Below are positions 11,002-22,700 of a DNA stretch of 64,000 nt, one piece after another (the first letter of the stretch is position 1; the number at the start of each line of letters is the position of its first letter). A program made the translations under genes and the position numbers. Location of the stretch: assembly GCA_030142905.1 (NCBI GenBank), contig JASJOG010000025.1, positions 248,001 through 312,000 on the forward strand. Direction: 5' to 3'. The notes below the pieces were generated by a model. That model made no database searches. It was not told the DNA's origin and saw only the letters and a list, made by a program, of their open reading frames with translations. This DNA is from Heliopora coerulea (taxonomy: Eukaryota > Cnidaria > Anthozoa > Scleralcyonacea > Helioporidae).

Positions 11002-12838
11002 CTACAGTCAAAAAAGTTTTAGCATATACTCTAATTGTACACGATTCGTGACAACAGATATGTGAAACTACGAAATAAGTACAGAACTGTCTAAAAATAG
11101 TATTCAAACGACGCTTTGGCCATTGAGCTACAGGAAATCCGTGACTTAAAGGATTCTTAAGATCAAAAATCGTTTATCAAATGTATGTTAAATTAAACAA
11201 ACACCTTTTGTGCAAATCCTGTGCAGCATTATCAGTTTTCGACAAGAAACTGATCTTGGCTTAGCTTTTGTAGATATCGTAGATGTTCCAGTGTAAAGCA
11301 AACTGTTTTATTTAATCATTTCATTTGTTTAATTTATCATTTCTACGACTTTCTTCTTTGATCGTGTCTTCGGTAGCAAAGAAGTTCCGAAACTGATGAA
11401 CTTTCCATCAAAAATTTAAAGGTCCATATGAAAAGTTGTGAGATTACGGATGCGTTGCTTTAATCTCTTTTTGTTTAAGAAAAACCTGCAAAGGGTGTGG
11501 TTTAAAAAGAACTTATAGTCATGCAGAGAATGCGTCGAATATACTAGTAGAAATTATTGTTTCTAGAGGACAATTTCATATATGTCGCTGCTAATGGTCA
11601 TTGAAAATTAAAAATGTTCGTGTAATTTTAACTTTGAACTGTTCAAGAAGCTGTTCGCAAGTAACGAGAAATAATCAGTACAGCTGAATTTGTTTGGTTA
11701 TTCATCTTTAACGCATAAATATGCCATATTGGAAATTATATGTTTCGGATTTACTTACCTAGTTTTAAAACAAATTTGTACGTGATTTGTCCGATTAATA
11801 CGTATTCGATTTAGTACATCAGAATCAGTTGATATGTTCTTTTTAACGTGGTGTTTCTTATTTCACCCTTTTCTCTTTCTCTGCAATCCTCACATGTACA
11901 GGGACGCTTTTATATCATGAATTTTGAAAATCAAGGACGACAAAAGATTGCTGAACAGAGACATCGACGGTTACATGAAGACTGAAGCATTTATTTTCAT
12001 TCTCTATTGGAGTTTGTTTCTTTTAATTTAACCAGGATTACGCATTATTTCATGTTAGCTGCAAAATTTTAGGCACATTCTACTTCACTGTAAGTTGTTT
12101 CGTGTAATCGACACAAGAAGGCAACAGACGATTAACTAGATCCTTATCGGTAAACTAACATTAATGCAAGGTGAACCAGTGAAGTATGAGATGTAAAGTC
12201 GCTCTGGCACCAACATATGTCGATCCAACACGTACAGTTTCGATTATAAAGGCGGAAAATTAAATGGAAATCAATTAAATCGCTTTCGGTTTTTTCGAAG
12301 ATGACTACAATTACCTGTGTGCGTGGGTTCTAAGTAACTGCAAAGAGTGATCTTAAATCGAGATTCTCTGTTGCATAAAGCTTTAATTGGAGGAAAGTGA
12401 GAATTTCAAACTGATTTCACAGGCAAAGATACATAATCAGAGACGGCGAGTACTACCATTAACTGTCTCACATGCTTTAATTACGCCATGTTGAAGTACT
12501 ACAGGTTTACGTTTTAGACCAGAAGCTGAGGAAATCCAAATATTAAGCTAAAGGAGGTAGTCGGAAGAAAGTGGGTCCTTGACGATGAACTGACATTAAC
12601 TGAGGATTATTCCTCTCCGTTTGTTTACGTATGTATTTTATTCTATATTTGTACTGATTCGCTCAGTTATATACAAATTCTACGGTCGTTTATTGTCTAC
12701 TGGTTAGAAGGGTTAGCATGTCGAGCACCGATCTGTTTTCCAGCTTTATTCTCAATAAACAGAAACAGAAGGCTGCAGTGGATAAGCCTTATGTCTAAAC
12801 GGCAACCAGTGACTTCAAAGATAAAACGGAATACTTAC
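11002..12838 (-). other. Presumed intron of the LRR gene, no further features seen
   Basis: AT-rich sequence with no recognisable coding or repeat structure. A 23-bp segment at about 12325-12347 has an acceptor-like CTCTTTGCAG and a GTAAT donor-like site on the minus strand, but no coding support. Confidence 0.4.
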
Positions 12839-12910
12839 AGTTTACGTAGGTTCCTTAACCTGTAGAGAGTGTCCTTTGAAATATTCCGGATTTTGTTTCC
12901 ACTAAGCTTT
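12839..12910 (-). CDS. LRR protein gene, internal 72-bp exon encoding one leucine-rich repeat
   Basis: The minus strand has an acceptor (TTTATTACCAG), 72 open bases and a donor (GTAAGTATT). In phase 2 it encodes KLSGNKIRNISKDTLYRLRN then LRK, plus two bases of a Leu codon: a full 24-residue LRR (LxLxxNxIxxI...LxxLxxL). Its first base completes the Leu codon begun at the end of the signal-peptide exon at 13942, so the two exons splice in frame and phase 2 is kept on both sides. One-repeat exons of 69-75 bp with phase-2 introns are the rule in LGR-family receptors and occur in several other LRR proteins. Which class this is cannot be told from the window. Confidence 0.85.
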
Positions 12911-13941
12911 CTGGTAATAAATAAAAAGATGCAAGTCAGAAGTCTTATCATTTCAAAAGATCACTAAAATCAACAATCATCGTTTTTTTTTCTTTTCTTC
13001 TTTTTCGATGTTCTTCATTTGAAATCAGTAACAGATTGTACGAAAGAAAAACTAATTCTTAAAGAGGTAAAAACAAACGTCGACATAGTAAATGGAAGTG
13101 TTAACACCCATTAGGTTCTTATCATTGCATGGGTGACTGAATGACCGAAGGAAAGAAGAAAATGGCCCAAGTGGCAAACTACGTTATTGATACCGATATT
13201 CAAATATGTTGTTTGACAACTCATGCGGTCACGTCAGAAACACGGTGCTTAGACTCGCGCTAACTCATAAAGAATCCACTCAGAGTCGAGACACAAAGAT
13301 CAGTCCACCAAGATAAAACAACTTCATAAGGACACTTAAATTTTTCATTTGCAACAATGAAAGAGCTGACATACAGCGCTCTTTAATCAATCCGCATATT
13401 GGCTCGTCTACAGATTTCCTGTTGACGATATAGAGATGACGGTACTCAACTTTACACAGTCGAGGCATTGTTTGACAAAGCCGAAGAATTGCCTTTGATC
13501 TTTGTCTCTGGTTCCCCGAAGAAATACATCACCTCGCTATAGAACAAAATCTGTGTACAAGGTATTTTAGTGGCGGCCGGGGGTTGGAGGCGGTTTAGCT
13601 GATACGTTCAGTCAAGCTTGCGACAGCTGATACTGGGGTAATAAACAGACGAAGTGATTCAATGACTAAACTATGCTCATCCGTGGAATTCTCTATTTCC
13701 ATAATATTTCGCAATGTTTCGTTAGAATTTTTATTTGCGCAATGCTACTTCGACAGAACGTGAATACAAAATGATAATTGAACAAGTAGCTGACAGCTGA
13801 CCCTGCTTTGAGTATTTCAGCCAAACAATCGTTTCCAATGAATTGAAACAGATGTCACAGAGATAAAGACAGTAACTAACAGGCGACAATGTACAACATT
13901 CATAGTAAGAAATAAGTTCAAATTAAGTATGAAGTACTTAC
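12911..13941 (-). other. Intron 1 of the LRR gene
   Basis: About 1.03 kb between the donor after the first coding exon (GTAAGTACTTC) and the acceptor of the 72-bp LRR exon. A T-rich tract lies at 12983-13005. A 62-codon minus-strand frame (13468-13280) has no recognisable motif. Confidence 0.6.
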
Positions 13942-14147
13942 AATTCTTTCACGTGAGACCATGGGCAACTCGGCACTTCGGTTAAGTTTTGATTCGCGCA
14001 ATCTATAGTGAAGTTGCGTCGCCTTACGCCAGAACATTGACAAGATATGCAGCAGTCCTTGTAGTGTTTGTCGTCCTTGAAACCTTTGCAACACTTTGTC
14101 ACCAAGAGAAGCAAAAGGACAACATGGTACAATGAATCCATACTCAT
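13942..14147 (-). CDS. LRR protein gene, first coding exon: signal peptide and LRR N-terminal cap
   Basis: This minus-strand exon starts at ATG 14147 (MSMDSL) or at the second ATG two codons on (MDSLYH). Residues about 5-20 (YHVVLLLLLVTKCCKG) form a clear secretory signal. A cysteine-rich LRRNT cap follows: CCISCQC...DCANQNLTEVPSCPW, with the C-x-C...C pattern and the final 'LTEVP' that leads into the first repeat. The exon ends KE plus TT, directly before GTAAGTAC, giving a phase-2 junction that joins in frame to the 72-bp exon at 12910. The protein is therefore secreted or a type I/multi-pass surface protein with an extracellular LRR domain. Any upstream 5' UTR exon or promoter was not identified. 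Confidence 0.8.
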
Positions 14148-16680
14148 GCAAAAGCCTTATCGTCTTTAAGTGATCACGCTCTAAAATCTGAGGCTTGAAG
14201 GGATGTCCATTCCTCACTCTCTTCTATCCCCACAAGCATTGACTGGGCTAATGGCCAAGCGTGAAATTCGAGAGGAAATATCGTCGTCTAGAATTTCTTT
14301 ACAAATACCTCTTAAGACTTAAAAATGACCCTACCAGTCCAAGTCTAGGGTCAACCAATCGCGTTGCTAATTTAGGATCTATAATTAGATACTGTCAAAA
14401 CCGCTTAAATATTAACGTAAACTAATCCGAGCGCACTTAAAACCATTTTCGACACCTTTCCAACGCGTGGTCAAAGTATAAGCTACATTGTCAAGGTTTG
14501 CAATAAAGCCTCTTACAAGTTCGAGTGGATTCAAACCGGACGATTGGGAAGTTAGAAACGGAGTGCGCATCGAAAACAGTCAGTCAAAAGCTTTCGGAAT
14601 TTCGCTTGCCACCCGTGACAAACTTAAGTTTGATTAATGACAACACGGCTGGCCGTAAAACGAATTTTCTTGACACAACAAAACAAAATACTTGGTTATA
14701 AATAGAATCCAAAATTACCCGCCAAAACTAAATAGCTTCATTGAAGAAAATTTGAAAGAAATAAATTATTCTCAAGCTGGTAACAGGTCGTGCGACACAT
14801 AAACATTGTTTCAAACACAATCATTAGTCTCCTTACATAAGTTGTTCTTTTTGTCCAAGAATAAACCGTAGACAAATACACAGCTTATGCATCTTTTACC
14901 CATGGGTGAACCATTAAATTGTCTGCGGAATCTCCTAAGATTAAGCAACCTCGACGTGGGTTAATGAGCTTTCGCAATTTTATTTTAAAAGCAAAAGGTG
15001 TCGTGTGTAAAAAAACCTAAAGGGTTAGGGAACTGCCGAAACTTGAAAGAGGAAGTACTGACGTTTTAAGTTAAGTCCTTTCCGTTTGTTACGTTTCACT
15101 TGGATGAAAGGAGTTCGCTCGAAGCATCAGTATTTCCTCATATAAGTTTTGGCTGTTCCTTGAACTTTTTGGCTTTTTACCGAACTTAAACGCTGCTTAT
15201 GCAGCATTGTACTTCAATAAAAAGGTATAGTGAGATGTTTTCATAACCGGAAAACAAGGGGCTTGTAGCGTAATATGATTTTAATCTACAACAAACAGAT
15301 GGCTTTTAATGCTTTATGAACTGCACGCCAATGACTTTGCATAGTTTAGAAAGTGAGCTTGCCACTTAACAAACACGCGCTATGGACCTTGTGTGCATTA
15401 TTCTCAAAATTCCTTCAGCTAATGTGTAACACATCTTCGTCGATATGCTTAGGAGTGGTGTTTTGGACGTTACTCGGTCTCTTGCCGTTCGTCCATTTAA
15501 GGGAGAACGGAGAATCGAAAATAACAACCCCCTGTAGTCAGTCAATCATCTTTCAGGTCTTAGCAGTTCGACTGCCTAGTGGAATTTGGTTTCGATGTAC
15601 TGACGTGGCGATGATTGAGTCTTGGCCTTGACTAGTGGAGCCAATTCAATGCCGCTCTTCGGCAACAACAAGATGGGAACGCAAGACATCACACGCCAAT
15701 ATGAAAAAAATTCATTAAAAGTCCGCAGGGCAAAGTGTGTGTACAGTGCTACTTCCGCAGTCAACAATTGCGCCTTGATCCCCTTCGACTATTGCAACAA
15801 GCCCTTGATACTTTATTGTATCGTTTACGCGGCTTAATTATTGAATCCAATGAGCCCTTTTACGAAAAGCTCGAACGCAGGTGTAGAGAATCTATGCATA
15901 AATGAACAGCAAGCGGCAGAGATCAGTATTTTGGAAAGAATGATTAAACTGGAACTCATCAGACATATTTCGAACAGTTCGGAAACCATTTGCTATTTTC
16001 ATTATGACTTTAGCTGTTTGTTTAAAAAGAACATACATTACAATGCATTGTCTCATTCTCATTTTAATCTGCTGTTCCAGAGGTTTCTCTTTAATTGAGG
16101 TATTCATTTTTAATTATACAATTCGAACACTTTATTCACTAGCATTGTTGACAAAGTTGATATTCTCACGAGAAAACACACTTTAATACCAAGTTTTTTC
16201 AGGACTCCAGTTCCGTGTATTAAACTTGATCAAGTCATGGACAGTAGAATATGGGTGCTGATAATATATACTAGATGAATAATTAGTCAGAAGCAATCCA
16301 TTATTGTATATAAGAGTCAAATCATAGTGTAAATGATATCCACGCTAGCCTGCAGGATCAACTGTGGTTTAAAGGTGACTGAACTTTATTGCATATTTTG
16401 TATATAACATCAAGGTAGTATGTAATATAAACTATCATCCTGAAGTGCAAATGCAGACTAAAGAGAAAAGTAATAAAGTTTATAATCCTCACACATCGTA
16501 AAGCGCGTTCTGTGGGGACAATGATTTTGGATTAGGAGCACACTTAATAGTATTCTGACTGATCTGAACAGAGAGGCTAAAAAGCCAGAATATGGAAGAA
16601 CAGTGAACAGGTCTTCTTGGATTCGACATTCTCATGCAAGCATTTGGCATGCAAGCAAAAATTCAACATTCAGGGACAAA
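14148..16680. other. Upstream region of the LRR gene, no gene recognised
   Basis: About 2.5 kb of AT-rich DNA. It would contain the 5' UTR and promoter of the minus-strand LRR gene, but no TATA or initiator could be assigned with confidence. Frames at 15353-15631 (+), 15841-16098 (+) and 15576-15767 (-) lack family similarity or splice context and look like chance. Confidence 0.3.
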
Positions 16681-16785
16681 AAGTGCAAAAAGGAAAAAAA
16701 GAGAAAAAGAAAAAGGGAAAAGATCAAAGAAAAGGAAAGGGAAGAAGTACAGAAAAAAGAAAAGAAAAGAAAACAGGGAAAGAGT
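16678..16785 (+). repeat. Purine-only tract (A/G-rich)
   Basis: More than 100 bases almost without pyrimidines on the plus strand (AAAAAGGAAAAAAAGAGAAA and similar). The Lys/Glu-rich open frames across it are by-products of this composition. Confidence 0.8.
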
Positions 16786-17365
16786 TATTTAACTTTTTCA
16801 TTGTATGTTGGTTTGACAGTCGTCAATATTTCGTCTTCTGAAACTAAAAATAGATGGAACAGGCCTACAAGAATGCGCCCGTAGTGTAGACATTTCAGAA
16901 GTTATGAAACGGTTTTGTTTAGTTGTACGGGAAAAAAACCGATAAAATGTCTACAGTATTTGTGTTAAAAGCTTTACGAAAACCTTTCAGCACAAATAAG
17001 TTCGTCTTAAGTTTGAAATTTATTCCAGCACAGGTTTTTCTGCTAAGCTGTTAAAACATTTCGCATCATTTATCATACTATATCACTCAGGTTTTAATAG
17101 CAAATGATCTTATTTTGCATCGTTTCTACGGCAAATGTTTATGCTCCAATCAAATTAATCGTTCTTTCGTATTTATATTGATATGTTTGTATGCCAGTGT
17201 GTCCATATGCCCATATCCTGTATGTCTATATAAATGTATATCGAGGAGTCTATATGTCTCTACATCTGTTCTTCTGATGGTCTCTACGTTCCTCTTTAGA
17301 TCTATGTGGCTGTATGATAGGATTCCTTGCGCCTGAACGTTGGTATGTTTTCTGTTTCTGTGTTT

Positions 17366-17572
17366 CTATGTATGCACCTATACATGTATGTATGTATGAA
17401 TGTATGTGTGTATATGTATATGTATGTATGTATTTATGTTTTTATGTATGTATGCATACATGCATGCATGCCAGTATTCATGCGTACGTGCATACATGCA
17501 TGCATGTATATGTATGCATTTATCAATGCATGCATATACATTATGTATTTATGTATAAATGTATGCATGCCA
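17366..17572. repeat. Degenerate TATG/CATG tetranucleotide region
   Basis: Imperfect ATGT/CATG repeats, including alternating TGCATGCATG stretches at about 17452-17560 with potential to form Z-DNA or slipped structures. The Cys/Met/Tyr-rich frames seen here (17314-17661) only reflect the repeat. Confidence 0.8.
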
Positions 17573-17575
17573 TTA

Positions 17576-19300
17576 AACTTTATTCAAAAACCATGTTGTT
17601 ACAACTGGTAACTTTAAAATCTTGTAGCGTTAAAAACAACATCATAGCTAATAGTCATTGAACTTTAACTCCCAGCGATTGGCAGTGAATCTACTGAAAT
17701 GTACTGACCCATCAATAAACCATTTAACGCCTGAATTTTCTTCTTTCGTATTTTGCTTTCTCTTTGTTTTTACTTAGTTCTTACATCAATTCCTTGACTC
17801 TGAGGCATCCGATATATTGGATACTTTACGTTTATGAGTTAAATATTGACTGCTCAACAAGATATGTTCTTTCAACAAAGTTGTATATTTGAAATTTCCA
17901 TGATAAAAACAAGGAAAGAAACACAAAAAGAAAATGTTGGTGGATTGGAAATATATCCCATCGAATGTTTGTTGTTTATTTATAAATTACATTCGTTGTA
18001 TTAGTTTAAGAAACAAATGATATAGCTCAGGTGTTTATCACTTCTCGATCAATTGCCAGCATAATGTGCTTCCAGCAAAGATCTTAAAATTTGCGTCAGC
18101 TCTAAATTTAAGCGGAACTCATTTGCATGCTTAAATTAAGAACTGAGGTATCACATTTGTCGATACGTTGGTGTCATGTCTAGTTGATCTCTTCTATGAA
18201 AAATGTTTAAAATCGTCACACAATATTGCAAATGAAAATTTACAAAAAATGAAATAAAATCAAAAGGATAAAGTGAACGTAAAGTAAATGGGTTTCCCTT
18301 TTAGTTTGTCTTATCTTTTCAACAGGAAGATACTAACGGAAGCTAATTCGATGGAAAGCTAATTAACACTACCAATCCTGAAAGAAGCGCAGAAAGAAAC
18401 ATTTGTAATTGAACGGGATATCCTGCATTTGTGAGCGGTACGAATTCCTAAAGGCTTAATGTTATTGAAACTTTTTTTAATTCTAGTGGTTTATTGACCC
18501 TTACTTTTCTAAAGCTTATTATCTAATCAATAAGATGCCAATGATGATTAAAATAAAGTTGAGCAACAACACGTATATGGATGGAGTCGACGTAATGGGA
18601 TTGTCCCATTTTTCCTTTTTAAATCATTTAGAGTATAACTAGGTCATTTTATTTTATTCAAGTTTCACCTTATTGATATGTTGTTTAAATTACTTTTCTT
18701 TTTGAATGTTTTAAATTTTGAATTGAAACATATTCTTATTGTCTGTCGTTTTAGAATTGGCTCATGTGGAATTTTGAATTAACTGAAACTGGTTAAAATT
18801 CTTTTCTTGGTTTAAGCTTCAGGAGGCTTGTCAACAGATTATTTTTTAGGGGTTAATTTTTTGTCAGATATTGGTTTTGGATTAGGAAAGGGTGAGGTAA
18901 GTAAGCGGGTTCAGGTTTAGGTTGGGTAGGAGGTTTTCTGATTCTTTTTCTCTTGGCTGATAAAGCAGACTTTATTTTCAAGTGGCTTATTTTCCTTTCA
19001 ATGGTTAATCTTTGTAACTCCAGTAAGGAATACAAGTTATTCAGTATAGATGTTCATAAATCGTTGAGAATTGTTGGATCACAGATCATACATTGATTAC
19101 ACTTTCAGTTTGTAAGTGATTCCAAAATTAGAACTTTGAAATCGAATATATCAGTGGCTTTATTCAACATTGTATTAGGGCATTAAAAGGTTTTTAGATT
19201 GGGTAACTTAAAAAGTAATGGAGGAGTGATAAAATAAAAACACATGACGTTGACTTTGCGGAAGATCGGGAAGTCTTAGCATCCCCTAAAATTAAAAAGA
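17576..19300. other. AT-rich region without recognisable features
   Basis: No gene, TIR element or retroelement motif seen. A minus-strand frame at 19035-18853 is short and Pro/Lys-rich without a family match. Confidence 0.3.
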
Positions 19301-19309
19301 ACAATAACA

Positions 19310-19480
19310 GTAATAGTACCAATACCGATAGCAATCACAGCGGCAACAGCAATGGCAACAGCAACAACAATAGAAATAACAGAAGAAAAAGCAAAATCAA
19401 AAGCAATGGCAACAGCAATAGAAATAACAGAAGAAAAAGCAAAATCAAAAGCAATGGCAACAGCAACAGCAATAGCAATA
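19310..19480. repeat. CAA/GCA-rich region with a 48-bp perfect tandem duplication
   Basis: The 48-bp unit starting ATAGAAATAACAGAAGAAAA is repeated without change at 19370-19417 and 19418-19465, inside a longer tract of AGCAATGGCAACAGCAA-like hexamers. The unit is a multiple of three, so both strands stay open (Leu-rich on minus, Ala/Thr/Glu/Lys-rich on plus), but nothing indicates translation. Confidence 0.85.
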
Positions 19481-19754
19481 ATAATATTAATAGTTCAAAA
19501 GACGCTACTCCTTGGAGTTGCGAGGAACCCCGAAGAGTCTTTGGTGTATAAGGCAAACTTTAGTTTTCGGACGGAGGATAGGTCATATACAAGCAATATC
19601 GCTCAGAGGTAGTGGTATAATAGTTATAATAAAAATAATAACAATAATAGTAATTATTATTTGTTTTGTTGCTATTATTATTATAACGATACAAATAGAG
19701 CTTTCAGGGTTCAATTTTAATCAGTGGTTTAATTTCTCAGAACCAGTTCAATAA

Positions 19755-22700
19755 TTTGAAATCCTTTAATCATTAAGCAGTATGTTGCTGGATTAGGATT
19801 TTAGTTTGAATCATAACACTCATAACACTCAGTTCATAACACTCAGAGTTAGGATGTACGAGTTGACTTTTTGACCATAGAAGGTCTGGGTTTCACCTTA
19901 AGGTTCTTATAGTACACCTCACATGCTGTTAGTGAGCAAGTGTTGGTTTGCTGCAGTTGGCAAGTAATATTTGGCCAAGTCAGTAAGCCTAAGCAGATAA
20001 ACGATTAGTCCATAGCAAACCAGCAAAGCTAAATGCCATGGTATAGTATTAAATCACGTCTACAAAATGAGGACAGGGGAAATTTTACTATTGGCAAAAA
20101 TTAATCCATCCTTAAAATTTTGAAGATTGTACTACTTTAAAAATATTTTCACTGATTCACAAAAAAATTTAAGAAATAAAAAGAAAAAAAACTGACCAGT
20201 TCCAAAAAAAGTGTTGAACTTGTTTATTAAATTGGTTGACTAATGGTTAATTCTAATGCTAAAACTGAACCATTTGATATTTATACATCTATTTTTGTTG
20301 ATAAAATCAAAAAATTGATTACCAATAAATGCACTAATTTTAACAGCAATGTTTTGTTTCAATGAATTAAATTCAGAATATTGTCCTGTGAAGAACGGTG
20401 TCTATGAGGAATTCTTAATGAGGTGATGCAATAGCCAGTCCTGAAAAAACCGGATCAAAGCTTGGAGAGTAAATGAAATACAGATCCACCATGGTTTAGG
20501 TTGGTGAGTTTGCACAAAAAATGTAATCAGATCAATAAATGGTTCCTGGAAGAAAATAAAAAGAATATTTTCTGTACCTTGAAAGTCTTTATTGATCATC
20601 AAATCTCAACCTATATATTTAAAGATATACGTCTGTTTTCACGGAAGCCAGTCCCGGGCAATATATGCTGGCAAAAGTGCTGGCAAAAGGAATGAACCAG
20701 CCGGGAGATCACCGCGCACGGCTGTATTGGGGCCAGTGTTAACTACTCAACAGCCCTGAATGTCTGTGCGTAGTGATAGAATGGAGACAATGTGCAGGCC
20801 CGTATACAACTCAGTGTTTACAGTGACATGTGCATTACTTTTAGAACTCAAGATTAGCGATGAACTCCCAAGAAAAGAACTGGAATTTTCCGTTGGACAT
20901 TTTGGAACTCTTTGAAGAAACGATATGAATTATTGAACCTATCCGTGTAAGAACGGTAGAAGGCAAACTATGAAAATGAGGAGTTCGGCTAAACTCCTTA
21001 CGAGAACCTTAATCATTGCACCCCCGCGAGTCGAGAAATTCCTATTATAGGGTACAATGCATGCTAAAATTCGAGAGAAATAGATCTCAAGGTTATATTC
21101 CAAAGCTGCAGAAAGTAATTTGGTTTAGTCTAAACTCCTCATCAATAAAAGAGGTAGATACGCCGAAGGTAAAATGCAATGGAAAAGCTTAGTTTAGACA
21201 CTGATAGCAGTGTTGAGGACTCTTACTTTGGAATGACCTTTCTTTAAAAACATACTCCTAAGGCAATGTGGCAAAGCAAATTCATTTATCAATCTTGGTG
21301 AACGAATAAAATTCCTCCCAGGAGGTCGTATGACAGATAGCTAGAAAATATCCAACCATGAGTAACTTTAATGATATTCTTAAAGGGTTACTATTTTTGC
21401 TTCGAAAAGTTCAAAAACGAAACATGAAAAACCAAGTTAACCTTAAAAGCCGATGCTAAAGCTTTATCTCGATATAGTTATCGATTGAAGACAATTACGA
21501 TGTCCTGAACCGTCTCCACCATATCTTGGTCATACAATACCCTTCATCATGCAGATTCAATCATTCCAACTTTCTAACATTCCCAGCCTCATAAACCATA
21601 GTTCATGAAAAGAGGAATAAATTACTCCCCGATAGATCAATTTCCCTCTTGACCACTGCAACCATCTCAATTCTTCGTCTACCACGTACAATAAGCCTCT
21701 TACTCTTCATTCCCCATTCAATAACTTCTCCGGTTAGATTTTCGTGACGTAGTTTGCGCCGTATTCAGGTTCACAGTCTTCTGTTGATCATTTTTATAGG
21801 CAAGGAGTTCATCGCTAACTAACAGTACCTATTATTACTGTTTCTCTCCGACCACAAGATGTTAATCATGTCATAATTGCTGATAAGATAACAAAAAGTT
21901 CTTTATAATAAGGCTCCTATTTTTTTAAAATAATGAGTGTATAAATATTATTATACATACATACATACATATATATCTTACCCCACTGATGTTAATGTTG
22001 CTACATTTGTTATTATTTATCATTATTTAAAAATAAGATCATATATATAATCTGCTGAAAAGGATTCAGAACAAAACGAATTCTTAGATACATACACATG
22101 CATGTGGTCAATTGTTAGGACACACCAACTTATCTATATCAATTTACTATAGCTGAAGTGCATTTAAAGTCCACCGTGTTAAATAACAAAGGTTTTTTCG
22201 AGCGAGGCTTTACAAATTATAATACAGATATCAAAGAATTAAATTGGTAAGATTATTAAAATATCCTACCATTCTAATGAGGCTGAAATAAATGACTTCG
22301 AGATTTATGTATTTAATTTGCTTGCTAAATTTTTGTTCCTATCCATTTTCTTTTGCAGCCTAAAGATATTTTTCCAACAATGTGGCCATGACAGTCAAGT
22401 AATGCCGTCGCTACGGAAACCTTACTACAAAGTATTGCAAATTACACAAACTTACTTCTGATCATGTCTTGAGGAGTCACATTTTTTAGAGATATTGAAA
22501 AAAAAACCTGTTTTTCAGTGTTTAAATACATGCTTTTAATGCTTAGAACAAGCTTTGCGTGCATTGACTACTAATATAAATATTTCACAAAAATAAGTTT
22601 TGTCCTAAATCATGAACACAACGATTAAGGCACGATGAAATAATAGTGAAAGGAAAAATTATGATACTTAAAACTAATAATATAATAAGAACAAATTATA

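Noticed and set aside
12325..12347. 23-bp micro-exon in the LRR gene
   Set aside because: Splice-like borders only; the length would break the phase-2 pattern and no coding match exists.
16603..16884. Lys/Glu-rich basic protein frames
   Set aside because: The frames exist only because the DNA is a purine-only tract without stop codons in these frames.
17314..17661. 115-codon Cys/Met/Tyr-rich open frame
   Set aside because: It translates a degenerate TATG repeat; a cysteine-rich peptide gene is not supported.
20240..20640. Possible LINE pre-RT fragment (PWFRLVSLHKKCNQ region)
   Set aside because: Only a few residues resemble LINE sequences and no RT motif follows.
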